From assembly GCA_963942565.1 (NCBI GenBank), contig OZ012689.1:25302936-25366935 (forward strand): a DNA stretch of 64,000 nucleotides, given 5' to 3'. Position numbers and translations under genes: made by a program. Under the pieces are notes generated by a model. The model had not been told where the DNA came from, did not search any database, and saw only the letters and a list, made by a program, of their open reading frames with translations. Below are positions 1-12,234 of the stretch, piece by piece (position 1 is the stretch's first letter; each line of letters opens with the position of its first letter). This DNA is from Maea johnstoni. Its lineage: Eukaryota > Annelida > Polychaeta > Spionida > Magelonidae.

Positions 1-2936
1 TCAAATAGGTCACAATGACCTAGAGATGTACATAAAATTGTTCTGTGACTGTGTCATGTGACACAAAGATCATCTGCGATTGGTGGGCATGTTTTTTTCA
101 TAACCAATCACAGTCCTTTGCTGAATATTGAATATCACTGCCACTTCTTTTGAAACTGCTTAATGTTTGAACCCTTTTTGCCCATAACAGCACAGGGGTT
201 GAAATCTTCCTAAAAAAAGACCTTAACTAAGAATGGTTAAATTTATGGAACATTTGAACAGTTTTTTCATAGAAGGGATTAAACAAGACTCATCCAAATG
301 TTATTGATGATATTTATTCTATGACAAAATAGTTCACTATTTTTCTGATCACTAGGTTGCGAATGGTTAGTTCTGAGATAAGCTAAGAAACAATTGGATG
401 AAGTTCAAGGTCATTTACCTCAAACTTCATGCTCCATACAGGAGGTCTGTTCTTCAGATCAGGGTTTATGACACTCAGAAACAAATAAATGAGAATAATT
501 TGTCAACAAACATGAATTGGAGAATATTTTCAAAACAATTCAAGACCATGTAAAGCGACCTTGATCTATAGTCAAGGCCCACAATGCTAAAGAGATTTAG
601 CATCCATAATCTTTAACTTAACATATCGAGAAATTAAAATTGCATATCGATACTAGCACAGGTTCTTGGTTTGTAATTGCTTTACCATTTATAATCACTA
701 TGGGCTAACCAGTCATACGTAGGGAGGCCTCTTAATCAGCGTATTCAGAATAAAACTCCCTCTAAGTGAAATCAAAATGCAGGAAGTGGCCAAAACAGGA
801 GACAGGAATGAGTTTGTCTTCACACAGTTTTTTGTATCTATGTGGTAGGTTATAATGATGTTATCTCTGAGCTAGTAGCTCGGTTCCTTCACCCAATGAT
901 GTAATGATTTCTGCCACCACTATTTATTATTATTATTATTACTATTATTGATGTATTTGTTAAGCGTCCTAGAAGATAGTGGATATTCCCCTCCAGAAGA
1001 AGAATCGGGTGCTCACTTTACTCACTCACAAACGATGTAAGTGTATGATTTTGTTCTTAAACACATTTTGTTAAAAAAAAAAAGGAAATATTTGAATATT
1101 GTTTTTGTTGAAAATGCTCAGTTCATCAAAAAATTTATTTACTCATTTTGTGAAAAAAAAAACACTTATGGAAGAGCTAAAATTGAAATTTGAACATTCT
1201 CACTAAGTGAACAGCACTCTAGACTGAGCGTCATCATGTGCTTTCGCTATGGGGTTTCCTTGATGCTCATTGGTCGAGCTATCCACTAACTCAAGTCCTA
1301 ATAACGGCCCTGTAGTTTACAGCAACCCCCCCCCGTCTCCCGTAGCAGTCGTCATTGTCGTCGTCGTCATGGAAACACAGAGACATGCGTCTGAGTCCTT
1401 AAATAATCAGGTGCATCGTTTGTAACTAGAAATACGGGTATATGGCAGAAGCAAAAACAACAACAACAACACAAGTGGCTTCCTTTCCCGACAAGGGGTG
1501 AAGGGTTATAGGGGGCAGCACTTATGTTTCCCCCACTGCATAGCTATAGTGCAGTAACATTCAAGTGGTGATGTCTTGTGCTGGGTGGGTGCTTCGTTGA
1601 TTGTTTCATAGGTGGCGCCACCCACTCTGCTGACACTGCATGGGCAGCCAGTTGTACAGATTTTGAATCAGGGTCTTAAACATTTACTCTCCCGCTCTCT
1701 CACAGTGCTCATCAGGTGCGACAAATTAACGACCTTTTTTCTAACAAAATTATTGATCGGTAATATTTGCTGCATAATTTTGTATAAAACATTAGGGTAT
1801 GAATACTTAGTGCAATATTTTCTTAACCCATGCAATTTAAGTGTTTAGGAGGTGGTCCAATGGTTCAGGATTCTCTCATTCCTCAAAAATATTACTACCT
1901 TGGAAACAACATGAATAGTTGATGTTAACTATCAGTAGAGGAGCACACATTTTGCCTGTATTTTGGTTGGATTGCGTAGATATTTGATCATGTGCAGGCC
2001 ACCTACTGACACTGAGACTGAATGGGTTAAAAGGGGTGTTGTCATTGACTTGTTAATCTACATGAGCAGGTGAGAGTTCTGGAGGGTAACATACATGTAT
2101 ATTCTTCAAAGGGGGGTTGCCAATACTGACTAAGGGGGGTTCTAAATGGATGTACAATCCTGAATAACTCTCATTACCTCAATGGTTCGTGACTAATAAA
2201 AAAAAGACGATTAAGGAACATGGACATTCCACTGTGAGCAGGACTTCCATCTTTCTATCAGTGTCTTCCATTATGAAAAGACACTTAGTAACAGATCCTC
2301 GGAAATGAGGACTTTGGGAATTTCTGGCCATTTGTAGAATTCACCATAGATAGTTTTGTCTTACTAAATATATGGCCAGGAGTTTGTGTGCCAGTTTTTG
2401 TATGTATTGGCAACCCTCAAGGTCCACAGGAGGAGGAGAAGGAGGAAAAGGAGAATAAATTATGAGGAGTATTTATTTTATAACATGGTATTGGTGCATT
2501 AAGTTATACAGTGGTAGTAGATGCACCTGGCTGTCCGCATTTTGGCCGGGCGGTCCAGGGGCATAGACTGAAAAGAGATGATATTGAGGTGAAATAGATG
2601 TATAAACGCATGACCAAGCAGTCAACATAAAATGGTTTGTTATTGAATAAAATAAAACAAAGCCTTAATCCTACCAAGATTTTGTTTGTTGGGAGAGTTG
2701 TATTGTTCAAGATATTCTTTTGATTTTGTAGTGTGTTAATCCAGACCCTATTCTTTATTGATTTATTTGGCTGTATATTTGTTGCTAACTGGGCAACATT
2801 GAGTAAATAAATAAACAGATAAAACAGGCACTAGGAATCATTTCTTTATTTGTTGTTTGCTTTCAAGTTATTGTTTGGAGGTACACCCCAAGAGTCAACT
2901 ACTTCACCTACGGCATAACAAGAAGGATTAAGCACT
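1..2936. other. No gene seen
   Basis: AT-rich non-coding sequence with a TTA triplet run near 930 and an 8-C run near 1327. Only short chance ORFs. Confidence 0.5.
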
Positions 2937-3374
2937 TTGACCCATTAATGCTCTGATTCAGTTGAAAATCCTGAAAATTGAGAAACCTCTCAAGCAAAAG
3001 CATATATGTAAACATATTTAAAGGAGAAAAGTTAATCAAACTCTCGTTTAAATATTCATGGAAAATCATTCTCAATTAAAAGGTTTTTGTCATAAGTATC
3101 ATAGATCTAGATGGCAGTTTCAACAGGAGTATGAATGGGTCCATGTGCAGGCTGAAGACTATTTAATTGATATCTCTGGTAAAAGCATGTTCATGGAAAT
3201 ATTTGAACATGATATGTTCTACAGAACTAAAATAAAAAATTCTTTTCAAGTTTTTTTACACACACAAAAAAAATGAAATATTTTTAAATCCTTTTATATG
3301 CACAAGTTATGTTCATAAGTCAATCCCCCAGATTCCAATTTTAAGAAAGTACTCTTAAAGCATTAATGGGTTAA
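2937..3374. mobile_element. piggyBac-type MITE family B, copy 1
   Basis: Inverted termini CCCATTAATGCT / AGCATTAATGGG with TTAA at the right edge and TTGA at the left; longer (438 bp) than the other two copies. Confidence 0.7.
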
Positions 3375-3487
3375 CTGTAAAATTTGTACAATCATGGTTC
3401 ATGAGACCATCTGCTTTAAAAGGTGGCTCCCAAACCCCCAGGCAAATAAGGTGTGCATGAATACGTCCTTGTATTAGTAAATAGCAG

Positions 3488-3700
3488 TTAACCATTCCAA
3501 TGCTGAGGCTACTTTCGTCCAAAGCACAAGAATGCAAATATTTTTGAAAACCATCTAAACACTGTCATGTTGGTACTCATTAGAAAGCTCTTGCCGAATA
3601 CTCTCATATGAGTACCCATTTGCCTGGGTATCAGTCATTTTTCAGGATTTTTGCATCATTTTATATTGGCCAAATTAGCCACCAGCAGTATAAGGGTTAA
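3488..3700 (+). mobile_element. piggyBac-type MITE family A, copy 1
   Basis: TTAA at both edges, ends in AAGGG-TTAA, about 213 bp. Internal sequence matches three other copies (4617, 11349, 20510). Confidence 0.8.
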
Positions 3701-3812
3701 AAACACCCGCTTGGTTGCCTCTAAAAGGGGTTATTATATTTTGTAAGTGTATTTCTGAATAAACTCTCAACTTCCAATGCAACCAGGTCTATCAACACCA
3801 TGCTATATTTAT

Positions 3813-4130
3813 TACCGTAAATTCTCGCAAATCCCGACCGCCCTATTAAACTCGGCCACTATAATTTATTTACAAAATAATTACTGGGGAATTTTGCCCA
3901 CCCCCGATTTATCCAAGGACACATTTCACCAAATATCGGCCACCAAGTAAATTTAATTGATATAAGAAAAAAAACATTTAGATTTCCAAAGTTTACGATT
4001 GATTTTAGATTATTGACGATCGGCCACAGTGTCTGAGCTTTGATCGCTATCTTTCGGAAAATTTTGGCCACCATCAGCCAAAGAAAATCGTAATTAATAA
4101 AAAGTCCGAGATTTGCGAGAATTTACGGTA
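3813..4130. mobile_element. Tc1/mariner-type MITE
   Basis: About 20-bp inverted termini (CCGTAAATTCTCGCAAATC and its complement) flanked by TA on both sides. 318 bp, no coding capacity. Confidence 0.78.
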
Positions 4131-4379
4131 GGGTGTTTTTATCTTCATTGATTATGTGGTTACTGGGTGTTAGATTATAGGAAACAAATTTGGTTGTAGC
4201 CAGAAATGATAGAAAAGAGACAAAAATGAATATAAAATGCCGCATAAAGGGAGAATAAAACCTTCGACCTTAACACTAACTGCTCAATACACTGCATAAA
4301 ACAGCTTTACAGAGGTCAAAGTTCACCATCTCCCAGCCACCCTATAGCTGTGATAAAAAAAGAAAAACAGCCTAATTAT

Positions 4380-4620
4380 TTAATCCATTATTGCTCACAG
4401 CAGCCAAAAGCTGCCTGACAATTTTGATGAACATCTTTCAAATGACAGCATACTTGGGAAAATATGTTTAAAAAATAAGGAGAAATGTTGATTAGAACAC
4501 TACCAAACAACTCTCCTTCAAATATTTTGGAAATCGATTCCTGATAACCAAATTATTGTCGAAAATATTATGGATCCAGGTGAGTATTTATCATGGAACT
4601 TCTCAGCGTTAATGGGTTAA
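4380..4620. mobile_element. piggyBac-type MITE family B, copy 2
   Basis: TTAATCCATTATTGCTCACA start and GCGTTAATGGGTTAA end, 241 bp. Shares internal ACAACTCTCCTTCAAAT with copy 3. Confidence 0.75.
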
Positions 4621-4827
4621 CCCTTCTGATACTGAGGTAATTTTTGTCCAATTCACAACAATGCAAAAAGTTATGGAAATCATCCTAACCAAGTCATGTG
4701 GGTATTCAGATGAAAGCTCTTGTTGAGTGCTTTCATATGAGTACCCATTTGCAAGGGTTTCAGTCATTTCTTTTTTTTTGCAACATTTTGTATCGGCCAA
4801 ATTGGTCACCAGCAGCATAAGGGTTAA
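4617..4827 (+). mobile_element. piggyBac-type MITE family A, copy 2
   Basis: TTAACCCTT start and AAGGGTTAA end. Its left TTAA is shared with the end of the family B copy 4380-4620. Confidence 0.82.
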
Positions 4828-5370
4828 AAACCTATTTTTGGCTATCTTCAAGAATAAGCTATGTGTGAAACCTGATATACAATAAGCACCTGAGGCAATC
4901 AGTAAAAGATTGATAACTTCCATTCCATAACATTTTTCACCCGTTATCTAATTTCCTAATTTGTGATGGAATCAATGAAATTTAAGTGAAGCATTTTAAT
5001 AGGTATTCTGGCAAGACAGCATCTTGCAGCTGCTCTCTAAGCTGTAATGGAGTTCAAATTGTATAAAAAAGATTGTATACATATCAGCATACATCAGCAT
5101 GAAAAGCAACATAAGTCATCTAGAAAATTATTGATAATGAAAAAATAGATTATGATAAAATACAGCATCATTTTGGATACAAATTTGTATAGATATTGTA
5201 CCGGTATCTATATTAGCACACATAAGTGTGTAAAGCAACACAAAAGGCATAATGAAAATTATAGATTAAGAAAAACTTAAAATAAAAAATTGGTAATGAT
5301 AAAATACCGCTTTAAACATTAAGGAAATAAGAGACTATACATTACAAGGAAGGTCAGACCGAAAAGGGTA

Positions 5371-5600
5371 ATAACCCATTAATACTCACAGCAGCCGAAA
5401 CAGCCTGATTATTTTGGTGAAATCTTTTAGCCAAAAGCATATTTCAGGAAATATTTGAAGGGGAAATGTTCATCAGAATATTACCAACAACTCTCCTTCA
5501 AATGTTTTCTAAAAGCATTCTTTATTTCTGAGTTATTGTCAAAAATGTCAAAGACAAAGACGACAATTTCAAAAGTAACTCTTAAACATTAATGGGTTAA
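5371..5600. mobile_element. piggyBac-type MITE family B, copy 3
   Basis: Inverted termini around CCCATTAAT, TTAA at the right edge, 230 bp. Confidence 0.75.
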
Positions 5601-5779
5601 GCAAGGAATACATATCTGTCGCAACAACAATACACATACAACATGGCCTCCATTGAAACTCAGGCTGATTAACAAGACCAATGACTCACTACCTTAAATC
5701 TGACCTGCTAACATACATAGAGGTTATCTAAAGATTATAATGTGCTCCCACCCTACCTGGCAGCCATATTAGCCAGACG

Positions 5780-6080
5780 TATCTTAGTGGAGGGGGCTGC
5801 CCTGATGGCTGAGTGGACTATGGTGCTGTCACTGAGTGCTTGTTGTCTTTTACCACTGGAGGCCTGCCCTGATGGCCAAGTGGTCCAAGGCCTCGCCACT
5901 GACTGCTTGCTGTCTCTCACCACTGAGGGCCTGCCCTGATAGCTGAGTGGTCTGAGGCATTGCCACTGACTGCTTGTTGTCTCTCACCATTGCCTGGTTA
6001 TGAATACCATCTAGATCATGTGAGAAAGTTACCAGTGACTTTGGGTTAGGTGGTTTTTGCCAGAAACTCTGGTCCTTCTA
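5780..6080 (+). repeat. tRNA-like SINE heads in tandem plus SINE tail
   Basis: Three tandem units of about 72 bp contain CTGATGGCCAAGTGGTCCAA-type strings, close to a type 2 tRNA A box. After the third comes a tail with GTGAGAAAGTTACCAGTGAC, also found near 49450 and 48200. Likely a tRNA-derived SINE family. Confidence 0.55.
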
Positions 6081-7979
6081 TCACTTACATTGGCTAGTCA
6101 CGATTTAGCTTGAAAGTGGCAGAAAACAGTGATGATAATCGAAATTCCAAATTCCAGATACGGGACTGCGCTCTGAAATCTTAGTTACCCTGAATTTACA
6201 TTGGTAGGTCAGCTTTAAGGTTCTTTTACAAGACATTTCCAATGGATGGCAGCTTTGATTCCAGTAGTTCCTGGCAGAATGCATGCCAAACTCTTGCACT
6301 GCTCTTTTTGAACAACAAGTACACAACTTCAACAACTGAGTGATGCCCACAAGGGAAACAAGGGAAATACTTAAAAATAGTGCTTAGACGCCAGTTACCC
6401 AAAATTACTCTGATGCACTTGATAACCTTGAAACAATACTTGAAACAACACTTCCACTAAAGCTCACAAAAATACCCTCATCTTTCTTGTAAGATTCCAT
6501 AGAGAAGTATTAAGTAGAACCTAACAAACTTCCTTTTAAAAGTCCATAACTTTATACTTTATTCCTAAATAATTTTCAGGAGTATTATTAATTCAGTCAA
6601 AGAAATATCCATGCATGATTGGACTAAAAAAGAAAAGGTGCCTACTAAACACACCATCCTTCATTCAACTATGCCTTTTGGGGTATATGGCCTATGCTAA
6701 AAAGAGTTTATTTTAGTTTGTAGCAAGAATGCTAGATGGCGCCACCAAACGTAATGTTACACAGTGTTTGCATCTGGAGTGGTAAGCTGTGAGTAAGTAA
6801 ATAGATGCAATTTAGCTTAAAAAGTGGCGAAGTTTTGCTTTTCTGAATAGTATGCAAAACTAGGGGTATATACACATAGGAAAGTGTGGAATTAGATTTT
6901 TTGCTGTTTGTGAATGGAAAGTGATAATGTTGGACTGATTTAGGACAAGGAAAGAAGGCTGCAGCCATTAGTGGACAACAGGAGAGGTCAACTTCAGGCC
7001 AACATGTAGCTCTCACAGGGCTGCAGGAATATGTAAGTATGGGAAGGTAGGTGAAAAACTACTTAAGAATTACAGGATTTTATCACTAGAATTCATTGAT
7101 AATTTTAGTGTTGTTTTTTTTTATTCGAGGTAAATATCGACTTAAGTTACAAAGTGGTCAATGATTTTTCTTGACCACTTACTTGTTAAAGCAATACAAT
7201 GATTAAAGATGTACATTTCTGTATGCGCTGATCTGTTGTTTTGTTTAACTACTTTGTTCATAAAGGTAATGTGCCCTTATAAGTGTGAATTCCACGCAGA
7301 ATGGTGGGGCGGGGGACAGAGTAGTAAGGCAAAACATGATTGAAGTTCATTCTTTATTTTTATCACAGCATTTCTCAATTGCATCGTTTTGTTAAAAACA
7401 GTAAATCATTAACATTCAGGTTATCTTTTTTTGTTTTCTTTGACAACATCGACTACTTTACATACATACTTCTATCAATTTCACTTGATACTGGCAACTC
7501 GAGATCAATTTGTCTTTGCAGGGAACATGCAACAATAAACATTCAGCAGATACTCTGTTACTTTGATTCCTTCCAGCCATAATTGATTTATCTTAAATTT
7601 AATTATCTAAAAAAAAAAAAAAAAAAATTGCCTTTTCAATCATAAACGAAACTCATATTATCAATACATACATTTTCAAACAAAATAATATGGTTTATTT
7701 TCAACACATCTCTATTATTTGCTGTGCTTGTATCCAACAATGAACCACTCTCATTGTTACCTAGCTTTGTTTCCTAGCATTGTTATCTGGCATTGTTGCA
7801 TGTTCTCCATTGTGCTGCAAAGTTATTAGTTAAACAACCACAGCCACATTCACTCTCAGGTGTAGAATATGAATGCAAAATATTTGTAAAAGAACTAATA
7901 TTATGAAAAATAATACCATAACTTCTATTGCATTTACCTGTATCATTTTCCATTAAAAAAAATAATAATTTCATTCTAA

Positions 7980-8290
7980 TTTCAATTTTTTTTCTGAAAT
8001 TGATGATAATCTTATTCTGAAATCCATAACTTCTTCAGAAATTCATAATTTCATTTTATTTCAAAATCTATTTCTTTTTTAAAGATCACTATTTCATTTT
8101 CTTTTGAGATATACTTCTATTCAATTAATTCATGATTTCATCCTATTTCAAAATATAATACCATTTTAATTTGAAGTAAGTTCTTTCAAGAAATTTATGA
8201 TTTCATTTTATTTTCAATTTTTTTTTCAGAAAAAGAGGATTTCATTTTATTTGACATTTATTACTATTCAGTAATTTATCTTGTTTTTTA
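7980..8290 (+). repeat. AT-rich degenerate tandem repeat (~65 bp period)
   Basis: Recurring GATTTCATTTTATTTCAAAA-type blocks. Confidence 0.6.
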
Positions 8291-9084
8291 TTTTGATATT
8301 ATTTTCTTTAAGAACATCTTAGTTGGTTTCTTTACAACTAAGGTTAACTGTATCATTACTGATACATGAGTATAGTATAAATCACAACATCCTTGGTTTA
8401 CATTCAGGATTCTAACTTGAGTATAGATACCATTGCGAGCACCTGTTTGTTGAACACCCGGATAATACAAGACCTGAACCGATGCAGCATCAGACTAGAA
8501 ATCTTTGTCATGGTTTTCATTCGCTAGAGTAGCTATAAACTGTGTAAAATTGGTTGTCAACAAAAAACAAAGGTTACATCAAAAAGCGACCTATACCTTT
8601 CCAGCTCCAAAAAGAGGATTTCAAACAAAATATTTACATAAACCATTATAGTAACAACTCTTATTCCTACAAAAAAGTATGACAGAACTGAAACTCCAAC
8701 CAATCAATTAAAGTAACACCTTAATGACTATATTTTATTATTAATCTAATACTGAAAAATTCTCTGTTTAACCTGACAAGTCTTATCTCCCAAACACAAA
8801 GAACATTTAATTCGATTCAATAGTCACGCTCTGATGCATCTCTAGGAGAGTGTATGGGGCTAATAAATGACTGCTGAAAAGAAGATTTAGAAACATAAGA
8901 AAACATATATCACAATAATTACAATACAGCTGCTAATACTGCTGAGGCTAAATGAAAATACCTCCAGCTAATTGAAGTGTTCTTTGCAAACAGCCAATAA
9001 GTTTTATATTTTGGCAGCACACCATCCACATGGAAAAGAGGTCCTCTATACTTTCATTATCATGAAATCACACATGACTGAGTG

Positions 9085-9215
9085 TCATATTGAAAGCGTT
9101 TCAATTTTAGACGGAGTAGTGTATTAAAAGCATTTCAATTTTAGACTGAGTAGTGTATTGAAAGCATTTCAATTTTAGACTGAGTAGTGTATTGAAAGCA
9201 TTTCAATTTTAGAGA
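9085..9215 (+). repeat. 34-bp minisatellite, four copies
   Basis: Unit GAAAGCATTTCAATTTTAGA plus CTGAGTAGTGTATT, with few changes. Confidence 0.85.
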
Positions 9216-9954
9216 ACAGCCTCCTCTCAAATATTCAATAAAAAAAACACTGCTAGTTGTCAATGCACAGAGCTGTCTGTGTCAGAAATGGCAAGTTAAA
9301 CTGAATGAAACTAGGTTACTTTAGAATTGCTTTAGCACCAGCTAAGATAAACAAGTATATCATATGTAATACACTGTCTCTATTCTAGAAATCATTGAAC
9401 CTTTTGTGAGTATTTGGTAAAGACTCAGTATGTGATAACCAGAGCCATCCACATTCACCCTACAGCTAAGGACATTAATGGTTCAATCATCAACGATGAA
9501 AACATAGCCTACCATTATGAGAAATAAAAGAGAGAGAATATTGCATTCTTAGAAGATAAGCATGACAGTTATCCTTTTAAGAAGGATACCTATGCAAATC
9601 ACCTAGTAGAATCAATTATACAGAAATCACATCTCCCTTCCCCCATCATAAAGACAATTAATAAAAGACAATCTTAAGTTTGAGAAAGTCCTAGTAAAAA
9701 GTGGTATCACAGTCAGTTTGTGTGCTGCACATGTGGAGAGATTAACTTAAAAGAAATTGTTATAGAAAACACTTTACAAAAGGAAGAGCACTATAGGAAA
9801 GCTTGACAGGCGGAGACATTTCTAGTATTCTAGACAAGAATTATCATAACATTCAAAGTACAAAGCATGTAAGTCAGAGAGACAGAGACAATTACTGGTG
9901 TTCAAGACAGATAACCCACAAGTCTAGAAAAGTTCACTACAGCCAAGTAAATCA

Positions 9955-10240
9955 CAACCAATTAGTGTTGACACATGCACGTACTACACATGTACCATAC
10001 TCAACCGTACTGTTTTTCCATTAATCCTCATAAAACCAATTAGTGCAGACATGTGCACATAATACACTACCAATCTGTGTTGACACATGTACATGATAAT
10101 ACCATACACAACCATTCAGTTTTTCCATTAATCCTCATAAAACCAATTAGTGCTGACGTATGCACATAATACACTACCAATAAGTTGACACATGTACATG
10201 ATAATACCATACACAACCATTCGTTTTTTCCGTAAATCCT
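9955..10240 (+). repeat. ~108-bp minisatellite, about 2.5 copies
   Basis: Recurring CCATTAATCCTCATAAAACC and TTGACACATGTACATGATAA blocks. Confidence 0.8.
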
Positions 10241-11348
10241 CATGTGTAAATAAAGAAGCATAATTTCCACAACCTGAGAAATTTTACATAAGTTTCTAAC
10301 TCTTAGCTCTTTTCACTTCTTTTCAATAATCTCAAAACCCAAAAAAGCAAACAGGAGTACAGGTTCTCCTGCACTATACAGTAATCAGTTCATCTGACAA
10401 CTTTGGGTGATCCAAAAATGTTGCAAAAAATATATATTCCTCCAAAACATTCGCTGGAGGATTTGTTTTTTATGAAGAGAAACGCAACTTCCATTTCCCT
10501 GACTCATCCCCCCCCCCCCCCCCCCCCATCCCTAAGATATCTGACTATTTTGGAGATATTTCCCAGAGAAAAGCATCTTGTGGTAAATATTTGGAGAATC
10601 TAGGTCCAGACCTCATATTATACATATGTATTTCCTTTAAAAATTGCACATTGTATTTCATTCCTAAATTATATTCAGAAGTATCAAAAATCCAGACTCT
10701 TTTCAATGCAAAATGGGAGTTCTAAGCATGAATGTTTTTTTTTTTTAATTTCCAGCATTGTGAATTGGTAATTCCATTTGTTCCAGACCATCAGAACATG
10801 GAAATAAGCTAGTTGATTTTGCCAATAAATCCATTTAAACATGAAACACATGCAAGAACCAATGATCACTAATGTAAGTAACAGTAAAGAATTGCATCGA
10901 GTCCATCAAGTACATGTCCTTAAGTCCCAGTGATTATGCAGGGGTTCCCAAGTATACCCGCACTTAACAATTATCAGCTTTCTTTAGATACATGATTATT
11001 GCAATAAAAGGACCAAATGTTTTTGGCACCCATGCTTTGCACACTTAGGCAAACAAGGCAGTTCTATAACAACGCGATCTCACCAATTTATACCTGCAGT
11101 AGCTCTAATCAACCTGACCATTATGGCAAATATCCTTTTCATAAAAGCGATTTTTTTCTTTTCTTTCATTTTTTTTGAAAATATCCTAAGAGAAATGTTA
11201 GTTGTAATATAATTCACAACTTCCCCAAATATTTTGAGATATACTTCACTTGATATCAAAGGTAGGTATGATAGTACCAGAACCAAGTTCCATTAGATAT
11301 AAATGTGTTCTCTACCAAGCCACCTCTGGCTTTCATAAGCATAGTTGT

Positions 11349-11561
11349 TTAACCCTTATGCTGCTGGTGGCTAATTTGGCGCATACAAAATGATGCAAAA
11401 AACCTGAAAAATGACGGAAACCCTGGCACATGGGTACTCATCTTAAAGTACTCAGCGAGAGCTATCCAATGAATACCAACATGACAGGGTTTAGATGGTT
11501 TTCAAAGATCTTTGTGTCCCTGTGCTTTGGACAAAAGTAGCCTCAGCATTGGAAGGGTTAA
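11349..11561 (-). mobile_element. piggyBac-type MITE family A, copy 3 (inverted)
   Basis: TTAACCCTTATGCTGCTGGT start, ends TTGGAAGGGTTAA; reverse orientation relative to copies 1, 2 and 4. Confidence 0.82.
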
Positions 11562-12234
11562 GCAACAGCTAAGGTGGCTTTATCCCCATATCAAGTAGAA
11601 GGTATTAAAGAGGAACTTCACTAACTTTCTCAAAAATATTTTTTGATTTTCAAACAGTTTTTAAAAGAATCAATTATACATAGCTAAAAAACATCAGCAA
11701 AACCCGCACAATCCTTATAAAGCAGCATATTGTCAGAAAGCAACAACAAAAGCTTTGTCATACTGCATCATGTAATACTAGTTGCTTATAGAGTTATAAA
11801 AGCTCATCTATAAACTTTATCTTTGAAATGTACGTCCACTTTGACACTTCCTTGGGTTTGTAATAATCACTGATATAAATAAGAGCATTTTACCAAGTTG
11901 CAGCCTAGAGCATTAATTACTAGAATTACACACCCTATAATAACATTCAAAAACCCACTCTACTGACTTATTTTACCATTTTGACCACAAATTGTATTAA
12001 AAAACTGAATTTTCAAAATATATTCCTTGTCTGACTCTAATAAACTCAAAAATTCCTGATATCAAATACATATATAATTAAGGCCATGTAAGAGATTAGA
12101 TTTTCACCATTTCCCATATGTAGTTAGACAACCTCTATCCTTGTTTTTGAGAGAGGATCTAACAAGGTCTGTTTAGTAAGGCAAGAAAAGCATCCTTCTA
12201 CCACACTCTCTCAAAGGTCTACATCACATCCTTG

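Larger units (their letters stand above)
6081..11348. other. No gene seen apart from minisatellites
   Basis: AT-rich non-coding DNA. Poly-A near 7607-7627, poly-C near 10508-10529 and the minisatellites listed separately. No exon-like frame with domain similarity. Confidence 0.5.

Noticed and set aside
5870-5950. A real tRNA gene
   Set aside because: Only the A-box region resembles a tRNA; no paired acceptor stem or good anticodon arm could be drawn.
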